64,000 nucleotides of DNA, from positions 1,056,042-1,120,041 of the forward strand of contig JAVGVS010000043.1 of assembly GCA_032718565.1 (NCBI GenBank). The letters are read 5' to 3'. This DNA is from Distichodus sexfasciatus. Its lineage: Eukaryota; Chordata; Actinopteri; Characiformes; Distichodontidae. Of this stretch, positions 25,405-37,779 are shown one piece after another; the stretch's first letter is position 1, and the number at the start of each line of letters is the position of its first letter. The notes beneath the pieces were generated by a model. It was not told the origin of the DNA. It saw only the letters and a list, made by a program, of their open reading frames with translations, and did not search any database. Both the position numbers and the translations under genes were made by a program.

Positions 25405-25680
25405 TATTACGGTCGCAAGGCAGGGACCAACCCTGGGAAGAGGCGCCAACACACCACAGGGCACACACACTCACACTCTCAGACACACCTTACGATGCCA
25501 ATTTAGAGTCGCCAATTAATCTATATAGCATGCTTTTAGACTGTGGGAGAAAACCGAAGCCCCCAGGGCAAACCCACACGAACATAGGGAGAGCAGGCAA
25601 ACTCCACACAGAAAGCCCCACGGCCAACCCATGGAACGAACCAAGAACCTGCTGGGCGCCACTGTGCCGCCGAGCACTAT
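25405..25680 (+). repeat. fish dispersed repeat, 3' part
   Basis: Contains AATTTAGAGTCGCCAATTAA, ACTGTGGGAGAAAACCGAAG, GCAAACTCCACACAGAAAG and a tRNA-like end AACCTGCTGGGCGCCACTGT with GCCGCCGAGC. This is the 3' section of the family whose 5' section lies at 24120. The 125-codon frame across it is a by-product. Confidence 0.7.
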
Positions 25681-28171
25681 TACATTTGATCACAAAAGGA
25701 AAAAACACCATTAATGCTCATTCTTGGCAGTTATTTTTTGTGCTGTAAGGGTATATGTGCTGTACCCATGAGAAATGATTTGAAGATTTTAGTTTAGGAA
25801 AGATTGTATTTTGGCTTTAATTCATGGCAACTGGCAACACACGAGTTGGGACTCAAATGATTTCCAGCCAGAAATGTGAGAAACTGACCAGTTCCATCAA
25901 GCAAAGGTTTAGAAGAACAGAAGTTGGGATAAAACATTCAAGGACAATTAAGTGCATCGCCTCCTTCTGCACTGTTCACAGCATTATATGACATTATATG
26001 AAAAAATGAATCTTAGTCAAAAATCTGAACAATCATCATTTCACTGTACTTCAGTTTGTCAGCATATAGTAAATAATCATACAATTTGTTCTTTGACAAA
26101 CAAGTCACATAGACAATGTGGATATGTTATGTATGCCTGTACCCGTCTCCATATTTTATATTTTACCTCATAATGTTCTGGTTGTACTGCCTTGCTAGTT
26201 GCAACCCCAGGGTGAGATGTAAACTATGTAACAGACAATTAAAGTTCCAATATTGGCAAACACCACCTTAGCAAATTGGGGCATTAATAAAAACATATCC
26301 ACTAACCAACAGTTATGAAGTGAAAGAATTAGCATCTATTTAACATAAGGCCAGTAGCTGTGAGACAGTAATTCAATATGTTTTGCCGCAAGTCAAATAT
26401 TCCAAAGGTTTTCTTTATTAATTGTGTTTTGACTTTAAGTTACTGGGAAATGGCATTAAGGCAGATATGAAAAATGCTATTTTTGTTCTGGTCCATGCGT
26501 TGTTTGAGTGTGTAGAATATCAATTCTGAGCGTGAATGTTGTCAGACCGACCTTGCCTATTTCTGCAGCTCATGAGGAAGCTAAATGCACTGAATGTGTA
26601 TAAACTCCTTGTATGGCGCATCATCTCTAGACTTGTCCTGCCCCATTAGTCTGCCGCTGAGAGCATTATCAGGATCAGTACGATTAAGACGGGAGAATAA
26701 AACGACTGGGACTTGTGAAAATCGATAGTGCCCTCAGCAGGACTGGAGAGGAAAAGAGTCTACCTTTCTCTTATGTTATATAGATTTCAGGTTTCATTCT
26801 TTCATTAGACATTCTTCTCTGTTTTCTTTGACTCTTTCTCAAGATTCTCTAATTCCATATATATTATAGCACACTTAAATTGTTCAAATTGCATTCACAA
26901 ATGAATTCATGTCTTCAGCTGTGTTTTATTTACACCAATATACTGTACATATTTTCAAGTGTTAAAAGTGTGTATGCTACATGCTCACGCTCACCGCAGC
27001 TCATTGAGTAGGACTATCAGCACAGCAGATCAGAAGGCAGATGGGAAGCACAGCACACAACAGGGGATCTTAGAGGAAGCGGGCCCGTGGAGATGAATAG
27101 AGTCAGAATGAGAAAGAAGGGAGCAGAAGACAAAAGTTAGGGAGCTGTAGCAATGTTTCAAAGGCCATCTTTAATGCAACGGTGGCTGCAGGGCTGGACA
27201 AACACTCACAACTGAGGGAAAACAGAGCCACAGCCACTGTGTTGTTTTTGCTTATGCAATGTGTCACAATAAATGCACAGTAAATAAATGATTTACACAC
27301 ATCTAGACCTTACCCCAGAGAAAAAAAAGAATCGCAAGAGGGGACAAACAGCAGCATTTATTTTTTCATGTTTCTTGAGAATAAAGCAGGAGCAAGTTCT
27401 AAAGAGAAACTGCTGTTATATGTTTTAAAGCACACTGCGAGACAATGGGAGGGAAAAAGAAAAAGAAAAGATGCACTGAAGCAATATAGTACCTACTCTG
27501 CTGGTGTGTGTGGATTGGACAAAATCAATATTTCAGGACAGTATGGGGCAATTTGGCAATATGGAAAAGTCCTAACAGGGCCTAACGTTACTTGAAAAAA
27601 AGAAGAAAAGAAATCACTTTTGAAATCACTTTTGCAATGTTTTTATAGTTGACGTTAATGTATCAGCTTGTCATGGCTCTATATGTAAAACCTTTTACAC
27701 AGTCATGGCCTCTATATGTCTCAGTTGTAGCAGTGATAATCTGACCTCATTTTCCTCATTGCAAAAGTCATTCCAGCTCCCAGTTCTCCTTTACGACTAA
27801 CAATATTTGTCCCTTTTTTTCCTCTGGAAAAATGATGTTGTCATGGCATTGGCTGTTTTCTGCACAAGTATATGATGCTGCCTTGTAATTAGTAGGCCGC
27901 AGAAAAGTGAGCTTTAGGAACAAGCACATATGGATGAAGAGGATGGAGCTAGCCACTAATTAGAGTCTCACTGGAGCAAAGTAGTGTATCAGAGCTGGAG
28001 GCAACGATTATATTATGTGGCCGCGGTGGAGGATGCCGCTGAACGGTTTCCGGGAAAAGAGGCGTTTCAAGTTATGGAGCAGGAACACACACAGCTCCAT
28101 GGAAAGCATTAAAAAAACAAGAGATAGCAAGAGCAGTAGAGAAAGAGAGGTGGAGAGAAAGAGATACAACA
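25681..28171. other. intergenic, nothing certain
   Basis: AT-rich unique DNA. The segment 26560-26740 is more complex and could be a conserved element. No exon recognised. Confidence 0.4.
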
Positions 28172-28264
28172 TTCTCTCTCTCTCTCTTTCATATTGCATC
28201 TGCTCCTTTCTGCCCCTCTCTCTTACACACATCACACACACACACACACACACACATACACACA
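28172..28264. repeat. compound (CT)n and (CA)n microsatellite
   Basis: CT run at 28172-28189, then CA run from about 28225 to 28264 with small interruptions. Open frames on both strands across this are low-complexity by-products. Confidence 0.9.
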
Positions 28265-30209
28265 CTCATGACTCACTCTTCTCTATATATTTTTCCCCTG
28301 TTTCTTTCTTTGGCTTTCTCCCTTTTCCTCCTTCTCCTCCTCCTCAACCTCTTCTCGCTGCACTAATCATATTGTGTAACTATAGTAACCACACTTGCAG
28401 ACCATGTTACAAGCAGTGCATACATTGGTAACATGTTCAACTTGGTTTAATTAGGGGCCAACTGATCCATGTGTGCATGATTTTCTTAATGTAAGAACTT
28501 CCTGGCAGCATATCTAGCCATATGGTTAATTATGACACAGCGCTATTAGCGATGGAACACCTATGCCATAATATTTCATGTTCAGTCAACCCCAGTTGGT
28601 CTACTCTTAGGGAAATACTGTGGACATACGAATTGAGAAAGCAGCACAGTTTGAGGGTTTTTTTTCTCCATAATGAGGAGTCTGGGGCTGAAGAAATTCC
28701 ATGCTGCCTTACTCACACACTTATCACATCACTGCTTCAGTAAGATGCAAATTTCTTCATGCATGTACTGAATCTTGGTCAGGAACACAGAAAAACAACT
28801 GAACCCAAACTAACTTAACATCTATAATAGCTCAAATTAATTCTAGTGAGGATGGGAAAATATTGGGAAACAACACCCCATTCAGTTCAACAGAACATTC
28901 AGAGCTATTGTGTCACAGAAAATATTGTCACAGCGTTACATCCCTAGGTCCCCGAATGCCTACATTTAGGATTTTCTTGCTTAAAATGTATATGTGAAGT
29001 GCTTTTAATTAAAGGCATATCATAAAGTTGATATATTGCTGCAACATCTATTACATTGCGACCAAAACATTTCAGTAATATCATTTCACTGCGACTTTGA
29101 CCATTTTTACCACTTCTGAACGCACAAGTTATGTGGTGATTAGTAAATCCCTACTAACCCTAGAAGTTTCTCTGTGAGAAATATACAGAGGAACTGGAGG
29201 GTAAATAGCTCTTCTAGACAGCCACAATAATTCTGTTTGTGGCCCTGAAGGTACTGGCAGTCCTGCGAGACACAATGCTTTATAACTGCACTAAATCATG
29301 AATGGCAATACAAATAATTCACATGTAGCTCTAAACTGCACGCTTAGGCTCCACAATGCATGTGAATCTTTGTTGGCGAAGGCTTAAAACTAACAGACTG
29401 ATGAATGACCTAAAGAATCGCTAAGTAATTTCAAGTTACAACAACTGAAGTGATTAAAACTCTGTAAAGCTCTTTAAAACTAAACCTAATAACTTGCACA
29501 AGTTGTGAAACAAAGTCACTGTACTAAGCGTTTGCTTATCAAGGTCAGTAGAAGTTGGAGCAAGATTGCCATCTAGTGTTATCCATATGCAATGACTACC
29601 AAGATGAAGACGTGCCATTGTGTATTTTCATGATCAAATTCCATTCCGACTATAAGACTACATGGATCATCCAAATATGACAGGTTAAGAGGTATAAGGC
29701 ATCCTGATTGCTTTTGCCCTGCCAGGGCTGGTGTTTGGTATAAAATATCCTATTTGAAAAGGGATAATTCACAAGATTTAATACTTAAGCCACTGTGGGC
29801 AAGGCTGTCAGTGAAACAAATAGGTAATATAGTGTAACTAATGCTTTAGATCAGAGGAATTATCCTGTCATTGCATTTGGATTACAGGCCACTGTGTGTA
29901 AAATGTACTGAATACTAAAGAGAGAGTCAGTAAAGAAGACAGCTTAATGAGATTAAGCATTCTGTTCCTTTGAGGTTGATTTTAGCCCTCTCTCTTATCC
30001 CTCAACATGCTCAGCTCTCTGGCCCCAAACTGTTGCAATAGAGTTTCCTTATTACAGCAACTTCAGTTAAAAGAAAGTTTGAGAAAGTGTTTATATTCTA
30101 CTGAAGCTCCCCTTCAAGGTCAGGTTCAGAAACTTAATTTGTTCATTACGTCTTATTAAAGTGTTACTAGGCAATTTGATATTTGTTACGGCCAGTTGAA
30201 AAGACCAAG
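28265..30209. other. intergenic, nothing recognised
   Basis: AT-rich sequence with no gene signal and no repeat I can name. Confidence 0.45.

Positions 30210-30280
<71 letters not shown>
30210..30280. repeat. (GATA)n-(GACA)n microsatellite
   Basis: About 15 units of GATA (30210-30268), then three units of GACA. This compound type is the Bkm-like satellite found in many vertebrates. Confidence 0.95.
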
Positions 30281-33009
30281 GTAGATGCTTAACTTCTTTG
30301 ATGTTGCTTAAGGTGATGATGGACCGACATGGTTTGTCTAAATGGCAGGGATGGAAGTAAATATTTACTGTCTTGCAGTGACTTGTAGTTTAAACTTTGC
30401 CCAAGGGTGCAGTTACAGTTAAAATGACATTTACCGTTTAGTAATAAATAACAAATTCAAATCTCATTTAAATCAAATCTCAAGTGAATGAAATTCATTA
30501 ATGTGATTCAAGTAAAGTGCGCCTCTATAATGCAGTGGAAAGAGAAGAAAATGTTTTCCTCTCACAGAACACAGTGTAAGTAGTGTAGCAAACGCAACTA
30601 TGGTGTTAATGTCCAAGATTTACTTTACTTAACTGCTTTAACCAATAAGTTTTTAGTATATAGTATATTGAGCCAATAAACTGCACTTGCACAAGTATGT
30701 GAACCATATACTGTAAATGACAAGGACGTAGGAACGAGGTCAATAATTGTTGCAAACATGATGGTGGTAAAACGAACTATGGCCTTACAAAATATTGTGC
30801 GCACATTTAGGAATTTAGCTTTAGATAATGTCTTCAGATGAACATACTGTGATTTTTAAGTGTTAAGTTATTAGTATTTTTAGATCAATTCATTGAAGTA
30901 CTGATCTCAAACATTTATGTATGTGATATGATAAAATCAACTTGCTGTGGCATATAGTGTGTTCCAGTGGTGAGCTTGATAAAGTTTGAATTATTTAAAT
31001 TGTGGACACGTTCAAGCTCTTCAGTAGCTGCACACATTGTGAAGAAAATGGCATAAGAAGGATGCAAATGAACTCAACAAGTGTCTTTTGTTGAAAAAGT
31101 ATATTTGTTGGCTTAGTTTTTTGGAGTAGCGAGAATGAACTAGATTCACTCTGAGTAATATGGAACTATTAATAAACCCACTAAAAGTAAAATGTGGCAA
31201 AATCTGACTTTCTGAATGGAAATGCATAATTTACAGGTAAGCCAGTATTGATACAGATGATCCATTTTAGGTTTTTGAAATATACTGTCTGAAGCTGAAA
31301 CTTCTGAAACAAAAGTATACACATTACTTTAACTCTCAAAACACACTGATAATTTTGGCCTCCAGTGAAATATATACTGTTTGGTTGATGTACTGTAAAC
31401 TCAGACATACATGTAAAATTCATCGTCCAATAAGAGGTCTTAAAAGTGTGCCTCCGATATTATTTTTGTGTTCAATTTGTGTCCTGTCCAAAGCAATATA
31501 ATAAACGTGTATAATGTATGATGGCCATAATAGAGGTCCATAAAACTTCTAAACCAAGATAATGCAACTTTTTGATGTTTTTAATAACACAAACTGAATA
31601 ATTTTATTACTTTAGATTAGCATTTCTCTTTATTTTTCTTTGGTGGCAAGTTCAGAAAAATAAAGATTTTACAAAAGAGAGGGAGACAGACATGTTACAG
31701 TAGGGGGCAGTCGCTGGACAGATGATCAGAGTAAAAATATGCCTTACCTGTAACAAAGAGACGATCGAAAACTTTTAGATCGATGCTGCTGAGAATGAGT
31801 GGACACAGACACAAACAGCACTGTGACGACAGTAAGCTTTGTGAGGTCACAATTATTTATCAAAGATGCACTCAATGACGGGTAAGAGAGGAAACCTGAT
31901 AAATATTTTCAAAATATTGCATAGTAATATTGCATGTTCAATCTAATATGCTTTTTCAATTTGAAGGACTGCCTGAGAAGAGGGGCAAAATCTGTATTGT
32001 GCATTAACAACCTCACACACGCTGGTTTGTTTACAGATCACAGAAGAGCACAGAATACACACTATACCCAAAATAACCAAATACAATAACTAAAAACTGT
32101 CAGCTGACTCACTATTAATGGTGGTTAACAGAATCATCAGATGGTTAACATCAACAGATGTTTAATGATTAATGGGCTTTTTACTTGTGACACTAGAAAA
32201 AAAAACTTTATTACCAGCAAATAACTGGTTTTAATCTGGATGTGTTAATATTTAGAGAGCTATTTGCATAGTCTGTTGCTAGGGAGGTTCTCTAGTAAAA
32301 AGAGAGAAGTGACTTATGCTGTGACTCAACCCCTAATACCATTTATTCATTTTTCTGGAAAGGAAAATTCAGCCTCCAGCAGGGGATGAGTTAAAATAAA
32401 GCAAATTTAAATTTAAATGCTTTATAACCATGCACTACATTCAAATTTGCCTTGAAAATTCTTTTGATGCTTTTAGAGGACGACCAATTTCAATAATGAT
32501 CATGTACTGTGATCTGCTGTACTTGAAAAGCACTTAGCCCACCTAAAATAATCTGGTTCATAATACAGTAAGCAAATGCTTTGTGTAATTACTCCTACTT
32601 GTGGTTAATTTTATGAGAATTTTCATTAGTTGTTTAGGTAAAGGCAGCGTTAAAGCTAAGTATCATAATTTGTTAGCAGTTTTCACACTCTTGGGGAAGG
32701 TTGTATACTGTGAATTACGTTACAGTCAAACATTACACTAAGTATATTTTCTTTTTCTATTCAGTTAAAGCTTATACATTTTTAAAAACTAATCCATTTT
32801 CTAGGATTTATCAAGGATTGTTCAGAGATGCAAAATTAGTTCATCCTTTTAGCGATAATATTGTTCTACAGTATGTTGTGTAGTTAACATAATTGTTTAA
32901 ATTGCGAACAGTATGATTTCTTTATAAGAGGTTTATGGTGATTTCCTGAGTGACTGCTAGGACTTTTTACCCTCTTGCTTTTAAACCATTGTGTAGTTAG
33001 TAAACTGGC
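30281..33009. other. intergenic, nothing recognised
   Basis: Very AT-rich unique DNA. No exon, RNA gene or repeat boundary identified. Confidence 0.45.
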
Positions 33010-33029
33010 ATCATCATCATCATCATCAT
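33010..33029. repeat. (ATC)n microsatellite
   Basis: About six ATC units. Confidence 0.9.
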
Positions 33030-33164
33030 TTTTCTGATTTAAATTCAAGATTCAAAAAGATTCAAGATTCTGTACAATAAAGACTTATATAAAATACTGT
33101 AAATAAGATCTGAACTGTGTGCAAATGGCATAGAATAGAATATACTTTAAAGTACAATGTGCTA

Positions 33165-33460
33165 CACTCACCGGCCACTTCATTAGGTACACCCGTTCAA
33201 TTGCTTGTTAACACAAATAGCTAATCAGCCAATCAATTCAATGCATTTAGGCATGTAGAGGTGATCAAGACAACTTGCTGAAGTTCAGACCGAGCATCAG
33301 AGTGGGGAAGAAAGGGGATTTAAGTGACTTTGAACATGGTATGATTGTTGGTGCCAGACGGGCTGGTCTGAGTATTTCAGAAACGTCTAATCTACTGGGA
33401 TTTTCCACGCACCACCACCTCTAGGGTTTACAGAGAATGATCCGAAAAAGAGAAAATATC
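33165..33460 (+). pseudogene. Tc1-like transposon 5' fragment with transposase N-terminus
   Basis: Begins after a TA with CACTCACCGGCCACTTCATT, the inverted-repeat end of a widespread fish Tc1 family. Downstream (about 33310-33450) the + strand reads DLSDFEHGMIVGARRAGLSI and then a helix-turn-helix start before a stop, matching the N-terminal DNA-binding region of Tc1 transposases. The element breaks off at 33460, where a truncated SINE begins, so the catalytic domain is missing. Confidence 0.8.
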
Positions 33461-33606
33461 GTACCGTCCCCAAACACTGATCTCTGTGTGCTGCCGATGT
33501 CAGCTGCCCACTGCTCCTTCATGGATAGGTCAAATGCAGAGGTCACATTTCGTTGTGGTGCACTGTGTGCTGTGCTGTGTTCACAATGATAAATAATCAT
33601 TCACAT
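33461..33606 (+). repeat. tRNA-derived SINE, family A copy 6, 5'-truncated
   Basis: Starts in the SINE body (GTACCGTCCCCAAACACTGA) with no tRNA-like head and ends with the normal tail GATAAATAATCATTCAC. It is fused directly to the Tc1 fragment at 33165-33460. Confidence 0.85.
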
Positions 33607-33620
33607 TAACTTTTATTTAA

Positions 33621-33900
33621 TTAAGCAGTCTTATGGCCTGAGGATAGAAGCTTTTCCTGAGTCTCATAATTTTTGCCATAATGCTCATGAAGCGTTTCCC
33701 TGATTTCATCAAATAAAACAGACGGCTGAAATGAGTCTCTGTTTGTAGTTGCTCTGGTCCCACATCTCCTGGTATAAATGATATAAATCTCAAACCAGGA
33801 GGTGATGTTCTAAGTCAAGACACTTTTGCAGTACCAGAGTGAAAATCACTGGAGAGATCCCAAACTTCTTCAGCTGTGTCAAATGGTAAAAAACGCTGCA
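33621..33900. repeat. possible LINE-derived fragment
   Basis: GGCCTGAGGATAGAAGCTTT and TCCTGAGTCTC resemble a stretch in 3' regions of fish LINEs. Boundaries and strand are uncertain. Confidence 0.35.
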
Positions 33901-34663
33901 TTGCGTTCTCTTGCTGGGTTTGAAGATTAAAGATTCAAGTCCACGTTCACTCCATCCATGCATGTGCCACTCTATTTGGCCCCCACTCGCTGTTTTTTCT
34001 CTCCTTCTTCCTCTACATATTAGATGCACAAAACAGATAAAAGTGAGCAGATAAAAGTTTGCACTTCATCATTATCTTCAGCATTATATTAGCAGTATAC
34101 CAGCCAGACTGTCCATCTTTTTACCATTTTAACATCAGCTGGTTCCCAATATATTTGGCCACTTTTACAAAAAAAAAAGGCAAACCTACAACACAGATTA
34201 ATCACAATGAATTATAATTCAGATCAATGTACTTTAAACTTGGCATTACATTAGTTAATGCTTCATATATCTATTGTACTAATGTGATATTATTCATTTA
34301 TTGTTTGCAACATTTTTTTGGTGTAGAGCCTCACTATGATGTGATAGAGGACAGTATATCAAAATTCAACACAGGCGCCTATAATCTCTGAACTAGCACA
34401 CCTGACTAATTACAAACATTATTGTTGTCATTAATAATAATTTTAACAAGCTGAAACAAATTTTTAAAACCTTTGAAATATTCAGCACAGTGAAGCAACT
34501 GACTATAATGTCAACAATGATTACGCGTATTATGTGAAACCATCCAACAAAAAACAAGGTTTGATTCCATACCCGAGCATCCATTTCCATAAATTATATT
34601 ACAGCGCCTCCTGCTGGCCAAACTTTATATTTAACCTGTGCAAGACAACCGAACCACTTTTCA

Positions 34664-35340
34664 AAGTCAAAGTCAAAGTCAACTTTATTGTCATCTCTGC
34701 TATATACTGTACAGATACAAAGAACAGTAGAACAGAGAATAAATAGGCAGTGGCACGACTAGGCACATGGAATAAACAATAAATAAGTAAAAATACTAAA
34801 ATATACATTAAACAATATACATTTTAAACCAGACAATATACAATATACATTTTAGACTAGACAGGGATTTTTTTTTATTATTATTATTATTTTTTTAAAT
34901 ATATATATATATAATTAGAGGCTAGAGACAGACATAGAGGTAAACATGTTTGTCAAGTCAGGATGCAGTATTCTTAACAGGTTGATGAAATTGACATTTA
35001 CACTGAGGTGTGCAGAGGTAGAGTTATTTATAGACAGATACTGCTATATCGGACTATTTTTCAAGTACAATGTTCGGTATGTGTGCAAATATGCAAACAT
35101 TTTAACAGGTGCCAACTGACATTTTACATTGGATGTGCACGAGGTAGAAGGTTATAATATGACAGATACTATATTCGGCTATTTATGTGTACAATGTTTC
35201 AGTGTATGTGCAAACATTTGTAAAGCAGCATATAATGTTTGTGCAAATAAGTGTACAGTATCATAACTAGTTATTGTGTATCAAAGTGACGGTGGTGTGT
35301 AAAGTAAGGTGCAGTAAAGTATGCATACGAGCATAAATAA
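34664..35340 (-). mobile_element. LINE (L2/CR1-type) 3' end, minus strand
   Basis: The left edge is a TCAAAG tandem (TCAAAGTCAAAGTCAAAGTC) followed by AACTTTATTGTCATCTCTGC, which in reverse is a LINE 3' end with an AATAAAG-type signal and a TTTGAC-unit tail. The body up to about 35340 is the non-coding 3' region (GTGCAAATATGCAAAC-like words). No reverse transcriptase frame is left. Confidence 0.7.
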
Positions 35341-35374
35341 AATTTCCTGCTTTCTCATGCCTTTCCCCTTTCCG

Positions 35375-35460
35375 TAGGGTGACCAGATTTAAATTTGTGA
35401 AAAGAGGACCTTGGCCGGGCCCCAGGCGATTTAGCCAACACATTTTTAAATAAATTATAT

Positions 35461-35534
<74 letters not shown>

Positions 35535-35536
35535 AC

Positions 35537-35577
<41 letters not shown>

Positions 35578-36444
35578 TATGTATCATTATATGGAGTTTT
35601 TCAAAAACCTTTTTTATTTAGTTTTGAAAATCGAGTGAACCCAGTGATACATAGATGTGACAGTTTCCAGTTAATTTATTTACTAACTATGCTATATGTA
35701 ATCATAATTCTTCATTTGTATAACTTTAATAAACTGATTATATATAACTGTTGTATGGGGGTGTTTTTCATATAGCGTAGATCAACGTTTATTTGGATTA
35801 ATATATTAACACATATGAAATATTGCTTGAACAATACTGAATTACAAAAGTTTACCCTTCACTACTATGTTATTCTTGTATAACTATGTAACAAATAACT
35901 TTTAAATCTTGAATATGTTTTCATATTCTAACCAGTATTGATTCACTTTAACCATGTTAAATTCGTGACTAACTGAAAACTACACTGCACTGGAACATGA
36001 AAAATATCGTTCTACATGATTTTATAGTCACGCAGAGAGACATCACACTGTACTGTATCTTCATGTGAATATTTATGGTAAAATGGGAATTTAGTTTGTA
36101 ATGTTACTTGGTGAACTGCTGGATCCTTGACTGGAGTCGATTCTCAGTTCTTAGCCACCTTGAATCGAGGAATCGGTTCTTTATGAAAGCGACTCCCGGC
36201 CCTAGACGACGCACAGGTTGCGTCCGAATCTGCGAGCTGCCAGTGGTTTGGGACGCGGCCGCCATTAAAGTTATTTGATTTAAATTGTCAGAAAAGGTGT
36301 GGAAGTGTGAGGATAGACGCTTCGTCCCTGTAATTCACATTTAGAAATCCAATTTTAAACAATTTTAAAACCCCGACCCCGACGCAATTTCCAGGTTTCA
36401 AAAAGAGGACATGTCCGGGGAAAAGAGGACGTCTGGTCACCCTA
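35375..36444. mobile_element. hAT-type non-autonomous element, TAGGGTGACCAG ends
   Basis: Left end TAGGGTGACCAGA and right end TCTGGTCACCCTA are inverted repeats; next to each lies a second inverted motif (AAAAGAGGACCT, AAGAGGACGTC). Flanks CTTTCCG at 35368-35374 and 36445-36451 match, and the next base also agrees, so the duplication is 7-8 bp. No transposase frame. The interior holds an AT microsatellite (35455-35583). Confidence 0.8.
35455..35583. repeat. (AT)n microsatellite inside the hAT element
   Basis: About 125 bp of nearly pure AT/TA with GT and AC interruptions. The Ile-Tyr-repeat frames on both strands are by-products. Confidence 0.95.
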
Positions 36445-37098
36445 CTTTCCGTGATTCTTACTTTCATTTATTTTAAAGTTATTTTAAGTTATATATAAAC
36501 ACAACAATTAAAGCTTAATGGAAAAGTAGGCCTACTGATTGAAAAAACAGGTTAGACTTGGTTGATTGATTTTCGGGACATGTGGACTGGGGATCATGCC
36601 TGTTTTTCAATGTAATATTTAAATATTGAATAAAGTTTTATTATAATTCTGTTATAATACTAAACATTACACTGATTGATCTGTTGATTTAAGTCATCAT
36701 GTAAGTATGGACCTTATAGGTAATTAGGATTATATTTCACGACTTCTTAAAATGTCTTCGTAGAAAAACAGTGAAAAGAACACTGTATTCTGCCGTCAGA
36801 CATGTAAATCAAGACATTTTGGAAAATATTTTCTGATTTTAGCAACAGCATTTTTACGACTAGTGATCGCGACTATGCATTTGCAAAATGAATGAACGCT
36901 TTCGTGTTCTCCCTCACGCATCTTTTTCTGTTTTGTAGGTAAACGCACTCGATACACAAAAAATTTTTCGACAAAAAAATGCAATCTGTAATCTGTTTTT
37001 TTTTTTTTTTTGCATTTCAATCAAGTTATGGTTTCCGTTGTTTTTACTCAAAAAAGAGAATAATAAATAAACAAAATACATAGATAGGTAAAATATGT
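36445..37098. other. upstream flank of fam219a, nothing recognised
   Basis: AT-rich spacer between the hAT element and the 42-bp-repeat element, with a T14 tract at about 36999-37012. No exon signal. Confidence 0.45.
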
Positions 37099-37611
37099 AC
37101 GGTGACCGGGAGGGGACACCTTCGGTTCACTGAAGTTTGTCGTGGCCACAATATATAAACTCGTGGGAACGTGATATTATGTCGCGGCCAGGAGATATTA
37201 ATTCGTGGGAACGTGATATTATGTCGTGGCCACGAGATATAAACTCGTGGGAACGTGATATTATGTCGTGGCCACGAGATATTAATTCGTGGGAACGTGA
37301 TATTATGTCGTGGCCACGAGATCATTTTGTCGAGGGAACGACATCCTTATGTCGTGGGAACGTCATGTCGTTCCCTCAGTAAAGCATGTTGAGGCCACGA
37401 CTTCACATCTCGTGGCCACGACAGAAGGATGTCGTTCCCTCGACAAAATGATCTCGTGGCCACGACATAATCTGACGTTTCCACGAGTTAATATGACGTT
37501 CCCACGAATTAATATCTCGTGGCCACGACATAATATCACGTTCCCACGAGTTTATATATCGTGGCCACGACAAACTTCAGTGAACCGAAGGTGTCCCCTC
37601 GCGGTCACCGT
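37099..37611. mobile_element. symmetrical 42-bp-repeat DNA element with 8-bp TSD
   Basis: Ends are exact inverted repeats (ACGGTGACCG / CGGTCACCGT) that extend, with few mismatches, for more than 50 bp (GAAGTTTGTCGTGGCCAC near 37131, reverse near 37570). AAATATGT flanks it at 37091-37098 and 37612-37619, an exact 8-bp duplication. The left half has a 42-bp repeat in strict register (TCGTGGGAACGTGATATTAT at 37161, 37203, 37245, 37287) alternating with TCGTGGCCACGA, a perfect 12-bp palindrome. The right half carries inverted, fewer copies. No protein is encoded; long frames on both strands are repeat by-products. The superfamily is not certain (hAT, P and Merlin-like elements make 8-bp duplications). 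Confidence 0.8.
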
Positions 37612-37779
37612 AAATATGTAACATAGTCCAGTGTATTTCGTGATTTAATTCTCCGTTAACCTTAATCACAACCAGGAATATTCATGCACCATGTGAATAT
37701 TTCGGTAAGCCTGCAAGATTCGCAGAAATCCCCTCTTTTACATTCCCTTTTTTCCTCTCAAACACGCTCCGTCTCAATC
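37612..37779. other. fam219a upstream proximal region
   Basis: Short unique stretch between the repeat element and the CpG-rich promoter, including a pyrimidine-rich segment around 37730-37770. Confidence 0.5.

Noticed and set aside
25371..25748. 125-codon open frame
   Set aside because: Falls on the 3' part of a widespread dispersed repeat.
28008..28431. Open frames across 28008-28431 on both strands
   Set aside because: Largely produced by CT and CA microsatellites, which remain open in several frames.
33044..33145. Minus-strand LINE tail (GATTCAAGATTC followed by TACAATAAAG)
   Set aside because: The tail-like motif is suggestive, but the body is too short and unclear to call.
35267..35587. 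106-codon Ile/Tyr-repeat frame
   Set aside because: Translation of an AT microsatellite.
37139..37330. Regularly spaced repeats resembling a CRISPR array
   Set aside because: Spacers are themselves repeats, the whole is symmetrical about its centre, and the setting is a vertebrate genome.
37044..37621. Overlapping long open frames on both strands with repeated SWPRHNITFPR-like units
   Set aside because: They are translations of the 42-bp DNA repeat of a mobile element (42 bp is 14 codons, so the frame stays open on both strands); no start context or homologue.
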